The translations under genes and the position numbers were made by a program. This document shows, piece after piece, positions 1 to 9,100 of a stretch of 64,000 nt of DNA. This DNA is from JAUIAI01 sp050633665 (GTDB taxonomy: Bacteria; Pseudomonadota; Gammaproteobacteria; Burkholderiales; Burkholderiaceae_E), in assembly GCA_050633665.1 (NCBI GenBank), contig JBOEGY010000007.1, positions 310,001 to 374,000 of the forward strand, in the 5' to 3' direction. Numbering within the stretch: position 1 is the first letter of the stretch; each line of letters starts with the position of its first letter. The notes under the pieces were generated by a model that was given only the letters and a program-made list of their open reading frames with translations, did no database searches and was not told where the DNA came from.

Positions 1-1093
1 ATCCGATCGACCAACTGTTGCTGGCGATCAACCGGTTGGTATTGTGAAACTGCAAACGCCGATAGCCGGTATCCACCTGCAAACCACTGGCGGTCGAATA
101 TTGGCGCACCAACGGGTAGTCACTGGCAATCGCAGTCAGCCGGGCGAGATCCGTCGCACTTGAAACGTTAGACCCGGACAAGCCTGATGGATCGGCGAAC
201 TGAGTGTCAGTCATCCCGAATAGTCTTGCCTTGGCGTTCATTGCCGAAACAAAAGCCTTCAAACCCCCGGGATAATGACGACCAAGCGCGTTGGCGGCCC
301 GGTTTGCCGATGACATTAATGCCAGTTGCAGCATCTCGCCGCGTGACAAGCGCGTGCCCACCGCAAGCCGCGACCGACTGCCGCGCAAGCGGTCAATATC
401 CGCCCGGGTAACCGTCAACATCTCTTTGTGCGACTGGCCGGCGTCGAGAACCACGATCGCCGTCATCAACTTGGTAATAGAAGCTATCGGCAACACCACG
501 CCGCTGTTCTTGGACAGCAGGACGCGCTGGGTCGCCGGCTCAAAGACATAGGCCACTGATGAGCGAAGCGACAGTGGATCGGAGGCGCGGTGCAGTCCGA
601 ATACCGTTCCCAGCGTAGGCCGGGCAGGTACGATTCGCGCCCGCTTCGACCGACGCTTTGAACTACGCCGTGACACCTTGGTCTTGCGCGCTTTAGATCG
701 GTTTAGTTTTTGCCGGGACGCCTTACTGCGCCTGACAAGCTTCTTCCGTTTAGCCGATTTGCTGCGCTTGGCCAGCTTCTTTCGTTTAACCGACTTAGTG
801 CGCTTGGCCGACTTAGTGCGCTTGGCTGACTTAGTGCGCTTGACCAGCTTCTTCCGCTTGGCTGACTTACTGCGCTTGGCTGACTTACTGCTCTTGGCTG
901 ACTTGCTGCGCTTGGCCGCAGCGTCTTTCCTGCTGGATCTTGCTCCTGGCTTCGCAGACTCGGAGCTGGTAGAGCGTGCACCGGCCTGCCCGTCGCTTAA
1001 CAACATAGGCGATCCGATCAGCGCAACCAACAAACAACATGCGGTGATCAGACGGCAAACCAGCTTTGAACCGACGCGACAAACAACAAACAT
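1..1093 (-). CDS. pbpG: D-alanyl-D-alanine endopeptidase (PBP7/PbpG-type), 3' end cut by window edge
   Basis: Penicillin-binding serine peptidase of the S11 family that would cleave peptidoglycan cross-links in the periplasm. The minus-strand frame starts at ATG 1093 and runs off the left edge without a stop. The N-terminus has a hydrophobic stretch (residues about 15-32) consistent with signal-peptide export. A strongly basic Lys/Arg/Ser linker follows, then the catalytic domain. Its SxxK motif reads SITK (near base 470) and its SxN motif reads SAN (near 325); the DPSGLSG segment typical of this family is near base 175. The KTG motif would lie beyond the edge. The linker, built of six-residue repeats, is unusual for the family. 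The symbol is given by family resemblance; a DacA-type carboxypeptidase is the alternative. Confidence 0.85.
   Translation of the reverse strand, partial: MFVVCRVGSKLVCRLITACCLLVALIGSPMLLSDGQAGARSTSSESAKPGARSSRKDAAAKRSKSAKSSKSAKRSKSAKRKKLVKRTKSAKRTKSAKRTKSVKRKKLAKRSKSAKRKKLVRRSKASRQKLNRSKARKTKVSRRSSKRRSKRARIVPARPTLGTVFGLHRASDPLSLRSSVAYVFEPATQRVLLSKNSGVVLPIASITKLMTAIVVLDAGQSHKEMLTVTRADIDRLRGSRSRLAVGTRLSRGEMLQLALMSSANRAANALGRHYPGGLKAFVSAMNAKARLFGMTDTQFADPSGLSGSNVSSATDLARLTAIASDYPLVRQYSTASGLQVDTGYRRLQFHNTNRLIASNSWSIG
727..918. repeat. 18-bp tandem repeats coding the Lys/Arg/Ser linker of the PbpG-type protein
   Basis: About ten imperfect 18-base units (on the plus strand cgcttggctgacttactg and variants) are in frame with the minus-strand peptidase gene and encode the six-residue period K-R-[ST]-K-S-[AV], with some units changed to K-R-K-K-L-[AV]. 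The period is a multiple of three, so unit gain or loss changes linker length without breaking the frame. This is coding low-complexity DNA, not a CRISPR array. Confidence 0.85.
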
Positions 1094-1161
1094 AAACAGG
1101 CTAACGCAAAAAGGCGGCTGATCAGTCTAGCAAGGGCGCCGGCGGTTCCGGTCTCAGTTAA

Positions 1162-1854
1162 TCAAAAGCCAACAAATGTCGCGAAGTTCGCAACAGACTC
1201 GCGTTCGGTGATCAGAGAATTCTCGATGGCGTCCGGGTTTGCATATCCCAATGACATGCCGCAAACAACCATGTCGGACTCGGGCAGGGAAAGCTCGTCC
1301 GAGATAATCTGGTGGAATTGCGTAAACGCAGCTTGCGGACAGGTATCCAGTCCTTTGGCGCGCGCGGCAAGCATCACGGATTGCAGAAACATGCCGTAAT
1401 CAAGCCAGCTACCGACCTCAAGACTTCTGTCAATTGAGAACATCAAGCCAACCGGCGCATCAAAGAAACTGAAGTTTCGAGCATGCTGTGCATGCATTCC
1501 CTCTTTGTCGTCCCGGGTCAGGCCAAGCAAACCGTAGAGGTCCCACCCGACTTTGCGACGACGATCTATATAAGGGGACGCCCATTTGGTCGGGTAATAG
1601 GCATATTCAGATTCGTACTTGGCCGATTCAGCCGGATTATTAAAAACCTCCAGAATGCGCGCCGATAATTTCTCGCGGCTCGGCCCGGTCAGCACGTGCA
1701 CTTTCCAGGGCTGAGTATTGGTGCCTGACGGTGCCCTGGCCGCCAGCGTCAATATCTCGGCAATGGTCTCAGCCGAGACAGCTTGATCGGTAAACGCCCG
1801 AATCGAACGTCTTGATTCCATTGCGGCGGCAGCGCTCATCACTTCACCCGACAT
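1162..1854 (-). CDS. Nitroreductase family protein
   Basis: FMN-dependent oxidoreductase of the nitroreductase superfamily (230 residues, normal length), expected to reduce nitroaromatics or quinones with NAD(P)H; the physiological substrate cannot be told. The N-terminal ESRRSIRAF segment and the following ARAPSGTNTQPW are the FMN-phosphate and ribityl-binding signatures of the family. The C-terminal part carries the usual CGMSLGYA-type segment. The start at ATG 1854 is used, but the internal Met6 (MSAAAAMESRRS) is equally possible. It is a monocistronic gene between the endopeptidase and the phasin. Confidence 0.85.
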   Translation of the reverse strand: MSGEVMSAAAAMESRRSIRAFTDQAVSAETIAEILTLAARAPSGTNTQPWKVHVLTGPSREKLSARILEVFNNPAESAKYESEYAYYPTKWASPYIDRRRKVGWDLYGLLGLTRDDKEGMHAQHARNFSFFDAPVGLMFSIDRSLEVGSWLDYGMFLQSVMLAARAKGLDTCPQAAFTQFHQIISDELSLPESDMVVCGMSLGYANPDAIENSLITERESVANFATFVGF

Positions 1855-2041
1855 AGATCAACCCTTCCTGTTCAAAAAAGAGAAGTATTGACCAAATACG
1901 CCCAACCCCTTTTTTCGCCCTGACACCCTTGAACCGAAAGATGTTGCAGCGCACAATACAAACCAAGTCAGGATCTGTCTTGCAGGTCAGACATCCTCAA
2001 CCGGAAGCCGTCAGCCCGAAACCATTCAGCGGAGCCATTTC

Positions 2042-2596
2042 ATGTTTACCCCAGAAAGCAACCCCTTTGCCCTGATTCCAGCGCAAGTTCTCGATCAGAC
2101 GCTCAAGATGTCCAGTCATTCATTGGTGGCCATCGCGCGTCTTAACCAGTTGCAATTACAGACGATCAAAGTCAGTTTCGAGGAATCAGGGGAGCACCTG
2201 GCTGAATTGGTTCAGGCTGACAGCGTACAGGCTGCCGGGGATGCGCTGGCCCGCTGGATCAGTCCAGGTGGCGCGAAGTTTCAGTCTTGGCTTGGCCACG
2301 TTCAAACCATCACCAGCGAAACTGGCACGGAGCTTGCAAAAGACATGGAGAAGCAAATCGCCGGGAACGGAAGTTCGATCCAGTCGGCGCTTGAAGCTAC
2401 GGTTCTGGAAGATCCGGCAGGTACCCAGGGAATGTTCCCATGGATGCAACCAGCCAACTCGCCAGTAATCGACTCAGAAAGCTCCGGGCTCCACGGAAAG
2501 GAATCCATCACCGCTTCCCGGCGAACCCGTAGTTCCGGTACGAAACAGGTCAAACGCCGAACTACCCGCAAAACGGCTTCACCGATTAATTTTTGA
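2042..2596 (+). CDS. Phasin family protein (PHA granule-associated)
   Basis: Phasins coat polyhydroxyalkanoate granules through amphipathic helices. This 184-residue protein has the family layout: a short N-terminal NPFAL-type segment, a long helical stretch with the ...LKMSSHSLVAIARLNQLQ region, and a Thr/Arg/Lys-rich tail (residues about 155-184) that may contact DNA or other granule proteins. A GGAG Shine-Dalgarno sits about 8 bases before ATG 2042. No PHA synthase is in the window, so the storage role is inferred from the family. A hairpin terminator lies 65 bases downstream. Confidence 0.8.
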   Translation: MFTPESNPFALIPAQVLDQTLKMSSHSLVAIARLNQLQLQTIKVSFEESGEHLAELVQADSVQAAGDALARWISPGGAKFQSWLGHVQTITSETGTELAKDMEKQIAGNGSSIQSALEATVLEDPAGTQGMFPWMQPANSPVIDSESSGLHGKESITASRRTRSSGTKQVKRRTTRKTASPINF

Positions 2597-2661
2597 TTTT
2601 TTTGGTTTTCTCCTCCAAGCACCACGTAACTCCTCCCTCCTCCTTTGTTTGTGGTGCTTTC

Positions 2662-2689
2662 GGCCCGGTTTATCCGGGCCATTTCTTTG
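2662..2689 (+). terminator. Rho-independent terminator after the phasin gene
   Basis: A seven-base perfect stem (GGCCCGG / CCGGGCC) with a five-base loop is followed by a T-rich run (ATTTCTTT). It lies 65 bases past the phasin stop. The remaining 100 bases up to the convergent MoCF-domain gene show nothing else recognisable. Confidence 0.7.
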
Positions 2690-2790
2690 CCTGCTCGAAA
2701 CGCCATGCAGACCCGAAGACAAACATCGGATTCCTGATCAGGCAACGAATTTTGTCAATCGTGCAACAGCAATGACAATTTTTGTCAGTA

Positions 2791-3606
2791 TTAGTCGGGA
2801 CTGGTCACCGAACTACCAGGGTCAGGAATGATCTCGCCGCCCAGTTCGCTAACCGCCTGACGCAGAAATGTCAGGGCCGCCTCAACACCGTCTGCCGGAC
2901 CTTTTACGCCCAACTCAAGATGCCTGAGCGCCGGATCCGCGTTTGACGACGGCAGACAAAACACCCGGATACCGTCGAAGTCGCGTTCTATTTTCTCGAG
3001 CGACGGTGTAATCCGGGACTCAGGCAGACCGACAGCAAAGAATGAGATTTCGGTCGGTACCGCCTGATGATGTAAGGCTGAATAATGCTCATCCAGAACG
3101 TTCTCAATCATTGGCCAGGCCATCACCGGAAAGCCCGGTACAAAGTGGTGGTCCCCGATCTTGAAGCCTGGAATTCGGTTGTACGGGTTCTCTATAATTT
3201 GAGCGTTTGCCGGAAACTCCCCCATTTTCAGACGCTGCAGATTCTCCGGGGATGCCATGTCAACCGGCTCGCTACCCGGCTCAGCCATGTCGATCGTGCG
3301 TTGGGTAATTCGATCGCGTGCTATCGGGTGCAGTTTCAGCGGCTGATTGAGCGCGGCACCGGCGGCCTGACGCGTATGGTCATCCGGCGTCGCGCCTATG
3401 CCGCCGCAACAGAAAACCAGATCATCAGTGTTGAAACTGTCTTTCAGTAGGCGGGTGAGCCGGTCTCGGTCATCGCCCAGGTATTGAACCCAACTCAGTG
3501 CCAGACCCCGCTGCTGAAGAATTTCGAGCACTTTTGAGAAGTGCTTGTCCTGCCTGCGTCCTGACAGGATTTCGTCGCCAATGATAATTAAGCCAATTGA
3601 CTTCAA
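2791..3606 (-). CDS. Molybdopterin-binding (MoCF_BD) / CinA N-terminal domain protein
   Basis: 271-residue protein built around the MoCF-biosynthesis-like domain found in CinA and MogA/MoeA. The N-terminus (IGLIIIGDEILSGRRQD) and the CCGGIGATPDDHTRQA segment are the family's phosphate/ligand-binding motifs. The nicotinamide-nucleotide amidase domain of full CinA is absent, so this is the short stand-alone form whose exact reaction is not settled. The reading frame begins with TTG at 3606, preceded by GGGAG nine bases upstream; no in-frame ATG is available before the motif. It follows ggt on the same strand with a 42-base gap and may be cotranscribed with it. Confidence 0.8.
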   Translation of the reverse strand: MKSIGLIIIGDEILSGRRQDKHFSKVLEILQQRGLALSWVQYLGDDRDRLTRLLKDSFNTDDLVFCCGGIGATPDDHTRQAAGAALNQPLKLHPIARDRITQRTIDMAEPGSEPVDMASPENLQRLKMGEFPANAQIIENPYNRIPGFKIGDHHFVPGFPVMAWPMIENVLDEHYSALHHQAVPTEISFFAVGLPESRITPSLEKIERDFDGIRVFCLPSSNADPALRHLELGVKGPADGVEAALTFLRQAVSELGGEIIPDPGSSVTSPD

Positions 3607-3648
3607 TGCTTGCTGCTCCCGTGTTGAGGCTCGTCAGAACAATATCTG

Positions 3649-5454
3649 CTAGCGTCCGCTGACAACGCCTTCTCTTCGGGGGTCTGCGGCACCAGCCCAC
3701 CGGCTGCGTTTCATCCCTGCCGCCAGCATACCAGTCTGCCCATCCGGCCTGACCCCGTTGAAAACGATTAAGTGCAGGCCGCTGGTCTGGGGCACGACCC
3801 GAATCTTGTGCCCAAGTGCCATCAGTGACTGCTGGCGTTTAACGATTGGGGTCTTCGCTTCCAGCGTTGTCCGCGCCGAGGTCTTGGCGCCAAAATGCGG
3901 TGCGCTGACCGCTTCATACGGGGTGAGTTTCCAGTCGATCAGACCGATTACCGTCTGGGTCACATATTGAATGATGGAACTGCCGCCTGGCGAGCCCAGC
4001 ACCGCCTCAAGGTTACCGCGCCAGTCAAAGACCATGGTTGGCGCCATCGACGACCGGGGCCGTTTGCGCGGCTCAACCCGGTTCATGACCGGGCGGCCTT
4101 CCTTATCGGTGGACACGAAAGAAAAATCAGTTAGCTGGTTGTTCAGCAGGAACCCATCGACCATCACCAAAGAGCCGAAAGCATGTTCAATTGACGAGGT
4201 CATCGACACGGCATTGCCTGATTGATCAACGATAGACAAGTGGGTCGTCGACGGCAGCGGGGTCGTTTTATCGACGCCGGCTTCAGCGGCGCCCTCCGGT
4301 TGGCCGGGACTCGCGACCCCCATTGATTTGTCAGGGTTGATCAGACGGGCCCGGGCACGCAGATACTCACGGTCGAGCATGCCGCTGACCGGCACAGGCG
4401 CGAACTCGGGATCACCGATGTAGCGGGCGCGGTCCGCATAAGCGAGCCGCTGACTCTCGGTAATCAGGTGCATGGCTTTGGCACTGTCCGGCGCCAGCAC
4501 GGAAAGATCGAACGACTCAAGCACGCCAAGCGTCTGCAGTGTGGTGATAGCGCCCGAACTGGGCGCCGGCATTCCACAGACCCGGAAGCGACGGTATTCC
4601 CCGCATAAGGGTTCGCGCTCGAGCGCCCGATACCCGGCGAGATCTTTTGTCTGCAGCGCACCCGGTCGAACCGGGTGCTCCTGAACCGCTTTGACAATCG
4701 CCGCGGCAATCGGCCCGTTATAAAAACGACCCGCCCCGTGATCGGCGATTTCCTGGAAAGTTTTTGCCAGCGCCGGGTTTTTCAGCAAGCTGCCTGCTTT
4801 GAGCGGCCGCCCGGATTTGGTCAGAAAATACGCTGCGGCACTGGGAGAACGTTTGATTCGCGGTAAAGCTGACTGAATCGACTGCGCCAGACGATCAGAC
4901 ACAACGAAACCGTCTGTGGCCAACGCAATGGCCGGGCGAAACAACTCGGCCCAGGGCAGACGCCCATGCCCACGATGGGCGAGATCAAGCATCCGCAACA
5001 AGCCGGGCACACCAACTGATAAACCACTGTCGACCGCATCAAAGAATTTCAGTGGCTTTGAATTCTTGCCCAGGAACAAGTCCTGATCAACCGCCTCCGG
5101 ACTGGTTTCGCGACCGTCGAATACGCGCAGACGCTTGGTCCGTTCATCGTGTACTAACAGGAAACCGCCGCCGCCAATCCCCGATGACTGCGGTTCAACC
5201 AGATTCAACACCATTTGCGCGGCGATAACCGCGTCTACCGCGCTGCCACCACGGGCAAGGATATTCGCCGCCGCCTCAGACGCATGGGGGTTCGCCGTCA
5301 CAGCCATATCTTTGTCCGTACGCACGGTTGTGCCACTGCTGCGACCGGTGGCTATTTCCGGCGGGGGCTGGAGCACCGGCGCAGCCGCCGACGCGACACC
5401 GGCATTGCCCCCCAGAAAGGTTATTGCGATCAGGGCTGAAAATAACGGGGACAT
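3649..5454 (-). CDS. ggt: Gamma-glutamyltransferase
   Basis: Periplasmic N-terminal-nucleophile hydrolase that transfers or hydrolyses the gamma-glutamyl group of glutathione and related peptides. The precursor self-cleaves before a catalytic threonine, here in the PLPSTTHLSIVD segment, giving large and small subunits. The N-terminal part has the ANPHASEAA and SGIGGGGF motifs, and the small subunit has the PGGSSIIQYV oxyanion segment. I chose ATG 5454 (601 residues): it starts a clean signal peptide (MSPLFSALIAITFLGG...) and has GGGA upstream. ATG 5481 is possible, while the open frame to 5634 would add a non-signal-like extension. It is divergent from the next gene across about 200 bases. 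Confidence 0.92.
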   Translation of the reverse strand: MSPLFSALIAITFLGGNAGVASAAAPVLQPPPEIATGRSSGTTVRTDKDMAVTANPHASEAAANILARGGSAVDAVIAAQMVLNLVEPQSSGIGGGGFLLVHDERTKRLRVFDGRETSPEAVDQDLFLGKNSKPLKFFDAVDSGLSVGVPGLLRMLDLAHRGHGRLPWAELFRPAIALATDGFVVSDRLAQSIQSALPRIKRSPSAAAYFLTKSGRPLKAGSLLKNPALAKTFQEIADHGAGRFYNGPIAAAIVKAVQEHPVRPGALQTKDLAGYRALEREPLCGEYRRFRVCGMPAPSSGAITTLQTLGVLESFDLSVLAPDSAKAMHLITESQRLAYADRARYIGDPEFAPVPVSGMLDREYLRARARLINPDKSMGVASPGQPEGAAEAGVDKTTPLPSTTHLSIVDQSGNAVSMTSSIEHAFGSLVMVDGFLLNNQLTDFSFVSTDKEGRPVMNRVEPRKRPRSSMAPTMVFDWRGNLEAVLGSPGGSSIIQYVTQTVIGLIDWKLTPYEAVSAPHFGAKTSARTTLEAKTPIVKRQQSLMALGHKIRVVPQTSGLHLIVFNGVRPDGQTGMLAAGMKRSRWAGAADPRREGVVSGR

Positions 5455-5654
5455 CTTGTTTCCCGTAGAAGAACATCTCATGCGAACACCAATATTGCTG
5501 ATTATCAGCCTGAATAATGCCCGATTGAGACGAGCCTGACAGGCTCTCTGTAACAAGCTACCAGCGCCGCCCCGCCATACGTCCGGTTTCCGCCACCTTT
5601 GGACGGCGCATTGTGCGTTTGCGGCCGACGACACGGCACTGTGGAGCGATGAAA

Positions 5655-6146
5655 ATGTTATGCCTTGTTCGCTTTGTTTCGATGAGTGATGATCAATTCA
5701 TTGCCTGGGAAGCTATTGAGCATTTTGGCGTAGCACTGGAACACTGCTCAGGCTGTGAAATTCATCGCGAAGACCTGCAGACAATGACGGTTTTTTCAGA
5801 TATCGAATCCGCCTTGGCCTTATTGGAAGAAACCCTGCTGGCCGGTGAGGTCGAAGGTTTTGCCATCAGCGCAAGTCTGGCCCAGGGGATTCAATCAAAG
5901 GCAACCCTGGCTTCCAGTCTGTGCGGATTCACTGAAGGCTCGATCGAGACATTGTTTGAGTTGTCGGGCGCAGCGACGCTGCAGGAAATTGCAATCAGCG
6001 GCAAACTGTCCAGCATCATCAAACTGGCCGCGCCTGATTTCGCTCAGCGGTTTCGCCCGATAAAACCGCCGGCAAACGCCAGGATCAAGTCAGTCCTGGT
6101 GATGACCCCGCCATCAGGCACCTACCCGCTCGAGAATCTTGTTTAA
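5655..6146 (+). CDS. Unrecognised 163-residue protein with faint cyclase-homology look
   Basis: I do not recognise this family with confidence. No signal peptide or membrane segment is visible. The layout loosely follows a class III nucleotide cyclase homology domain: a beta-strand start (LVRF), a helix, HCSG, a TVFSDIESALAL segment, then AISASLAQG, and an ELSGAATLQEIAIS segment. The metal-binding aspartates expected after the first strand and before the second are not where they should be, so it would be inactive. The start at ATG 5655 is preferred because GGAG lies about 8 bases upstream; ATG 5649 and ATG 5682 are alternatives. Its 3' end overlaps the convergent hrpA by 33 bases. Confidence 0.6.
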   Translation: MLCLVRFVSMSDDQFIAWEAIEHFGVALEHCSGCEIHREDLQTMTVFSDIESALALLEETLLAGEVEGFAISASLAQGIQSKATLASSLCGFTEGSIETLFELSGAATLQEIAISGKLSSIIKLAAPDFAQRFRPIKPPANARIKSVLVMTPPSGTYPLENLV

Positions 6147-9100
6147 CCGTTTGATCGATACCGGCATAGGAGTGCGCAACGCCTGGGCAAACAGCGACAC
6201 CCTTAACTCCTCCAGCAACCAGCGGAACTGATCGAGTTCGGGATCTGCCTGATCCCGTTGCCGTTCCCGAAGCCGCTCGTAGCGCTGCGTCAGGCTCTTA
6301 AGTTCCTGGGTATATTTGATTTCGCGTTGCGGCTCGGCCCGCATGTTGGTCAGGCGAATCACAATCGCTTTCAGATACCGGGGCAAATGCCCAAACTGCT
6401 CTGCCGGAATCGATGCCACGAACCCGTCAAAGATCAGCCGTTCCAATTGCTGATCGATATCCGCCAATGCCATCCGGACGTGGTCTTCGCCAGCCGCAGC
6501 CCTGGCACTTTGCCGTTTGCGCATCGTCAACGTGTACTCAGCCAGAATGTCGTCCAGTCGTCGCTGCACCTCAGCGCCGATCAGCGACACCCGCCCGCGC
6601 ACCAGTTCCAGCAATTGGTCGTATTGCTCACGGGTGACCGGCAATTCCTGACCAGCACAGGCGCGGTCAACCACTGCCGCATCAATTGAACGGCGCAGAG
6701 AATCGTCATTACCAACCCGCGCATAGGCAACAATGAGTTTTTGCCCTTCGAGACCGCTACGATGGAGTGATTTCAGCTTTGATCGACAGGCGATAATCAG
6801 CAGTCGTCGCACCCCCAGGCGATGCTTCTGACGGGCCGTCCGCTCATCATCAAGCACCTCAACCGAAACAGCATCGCCCTGATCAACCAGCGCTGGAAAG
6901 CCGACAATTCTGGCATCGCTGCCAGGTGGCGTCACTTCAACGATTTCAGGCAAGGCGGCCAACGGCCATTTCTGCTGACGTTCCCCAATCATGGACTGCA
7001 AGCCGCCCCCGGCAGGCGCCTGGGTTTCCGGCGCAGCGCCACTGGCTTGGCTCGAGGCAGGCGGCGATAGCGCCGGCGCTTCAGGCAAATCGACGCCACT
7101 CGATTCCTGAGCCCGGGCGACTACGGGTTTACCCTGCCGGGCGGCTACCGCAAAAGCTTCCCTGAACGCCCCGCGGGCCTGACTACCGTGCTGGGCCTGC
7201 AACGGCGCGAGTTGCCGAGAGGCTCCGAGTAAACGTCCGTCAGCATCGACCACCCGGAACCGCATAAACAAATGAGCCGGCAGCGTATCGGGCCTGAAAT
7301 CACTCGTTTGAGCCTGTACACGACGCTGCTCGGCTATATCCTGACGCAAGGTCTCAACCAGTGTCTGCTCATAAGCGCCGCGACTGTTGGCGAGCTGACG
7401 TTCAACAAACCCCTGCGCATAGGCCGGCAACGGCACGAGATGCCGACGAATTCGCTGTGGCAGGCTCTTGGCAAGCGCGGTGACTTTGGTCGGCAGCAAA
7501 CCAGGAACCAGCCATTCGCAGCGATCGGCATCCACCTGATTCAACAAGGCAATCGGCACTTCAAGCGTCACACCATCGTCATCCGCGCCCGGATCAAACC
7601 GATAGGTCAGAGCGTACTCGGCACCGCGCATCAGCAACATCCGCGGAAAATCTGACGAATCAACGCCGGCGGCTTCCTTGCGCAGCAACTCCTCGCGAGA
7701 GAACCTGAGCAAACCCGGCTCATCCTTGGACTGCTTCTGATACCACTTTTCAAGACTGCGCCCGTCGCATACCGTCGTCGGAATACGCGATTCGAACCAT
7801 TGCTGAAGAAAGTCCTGGTCGACCAGCAGGTCCGGGCGACGAATTTGATCCTCCAGCTTGCGTATCGAGGCTATCAGCTTGCGGTTATGCGCCAGAAACG
7901 GCAGATGTCCGGCGCGCGACGCTTCCAGCCAGTCGTCCTCTACCAGTGCGTGGCGAATGAACATTGTCCGGGCGAGAGCCGAATCCTGATGACGCAGCGG
8001 CGTGCGACGTTGAGCATAAATCTGGAGACCATACAGCGTGGCCCGCTCGTAAACGATCGCCTGACCCGCTTTTTTTGACCAGAGTGGATCGGAAAAACTG
8101 CGTGACAACAAGTGGGCGGCGGCTTTCTCGATCCAGTCAGGCTGGACACCGGCCGCAGTTCTGCCATAAAGACGAGCCGTATCGACCATTTCCGCGCACA
8201 TAATCCAGCGCGGAGACTTGCGGGTCAGCACCGAGGACGGGTGTACCGAGAAGCGGGTCTGATGAGTGCCCTGGTACTGCTTCTGATCAGGTGCCAGAAA
8301 GCCCAGATTACCCAGCAGTCCGGTCAGCAGCGTCCGGTGAACCCGCTCGGGTTTGGCTGGCTCCTGATTAAGCGGCCATTTCAGCTCGGCAACCGACTGA
8401 GCCAGCTGAGTCCGGACATCCGCCCACTCGCGCATCCGCCGGGCGGATAGAAAATGGCGTTCATAGGTCCGTGACAGGGAACGGCGCGACTCGCCCGCTG
8501 TTCGTCGGTCCTGGTCGGCTTGCCGGCTGAACCGCCACAACCGCAAAATCCCGAGAAAATCCGAGGTCGGATCAGCAAACTTGCGATGCGCCTGATCGGC
8601 GGCTTGTTGAGCCTCCAGCGGTCGATCCCGCGGATCCTGTACGGCCAGAAAAGCCGCAATGATGATTAACTCATCCAAACAAGCATCGTCGCGGGCGGCC
8701 AGCAGCATTCGCGCAATGCGCGGATCGAGCGGCAGACGGGCCAATTGGCGGCCTATCGGGGTAATTTGACGTTGCCCGTCCACCGCGCCCAACTCCGCCA
8801 ACAAGGCATATCCATCTGTTACCGCCCGACTGTGCGGCACATCAATAAAAGGAAACGCCTCAACCGGGCCAAGCCGCAAGGATTTCATCCGCAGGATGAC
8901 TGCCGCCAACGACGATCGCAACACCTCCGGGTCTGTAAATTCCGGGCGCGGCTCGGTTTCCGGCGAGCCGTAGAGACGAACACAAATACCGTCGGCAACC
9001 CGGCCACAGCGTCCGGCTCTCTGGTTTGCGGCCGCCAGACTGATCGGTTCAATCTGCAACTGCTCAACCTTGCCGCGCAAACGATATCGCTTGACCCGGG

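Noticed and set aside
727..918. Evenly spaced repeats resembling a CRISPR array.
   Set aside because: Units are contiguous, 18 bases, in frame with a coding sequence, and have no unique spacers between them.
678..1121. A 147-codon plus-strand open frame rich in Leu/Arg/Phe repeats over the start of the endopeptidase gene.
   Set aside because: It is the antisense of the repeated Lys/Arg/Ser linker; the repeat keeps several frames open. The minus-strand frame carries SxxK and SxN motifs and a signal peptide, this one has nothing recognisable.
5455..5634. Extended ggt start at 5634.
   Set aside because: It adds 60 residues ahead of a good signal peptide; ATG 5454 fits export and has a GGGA site.
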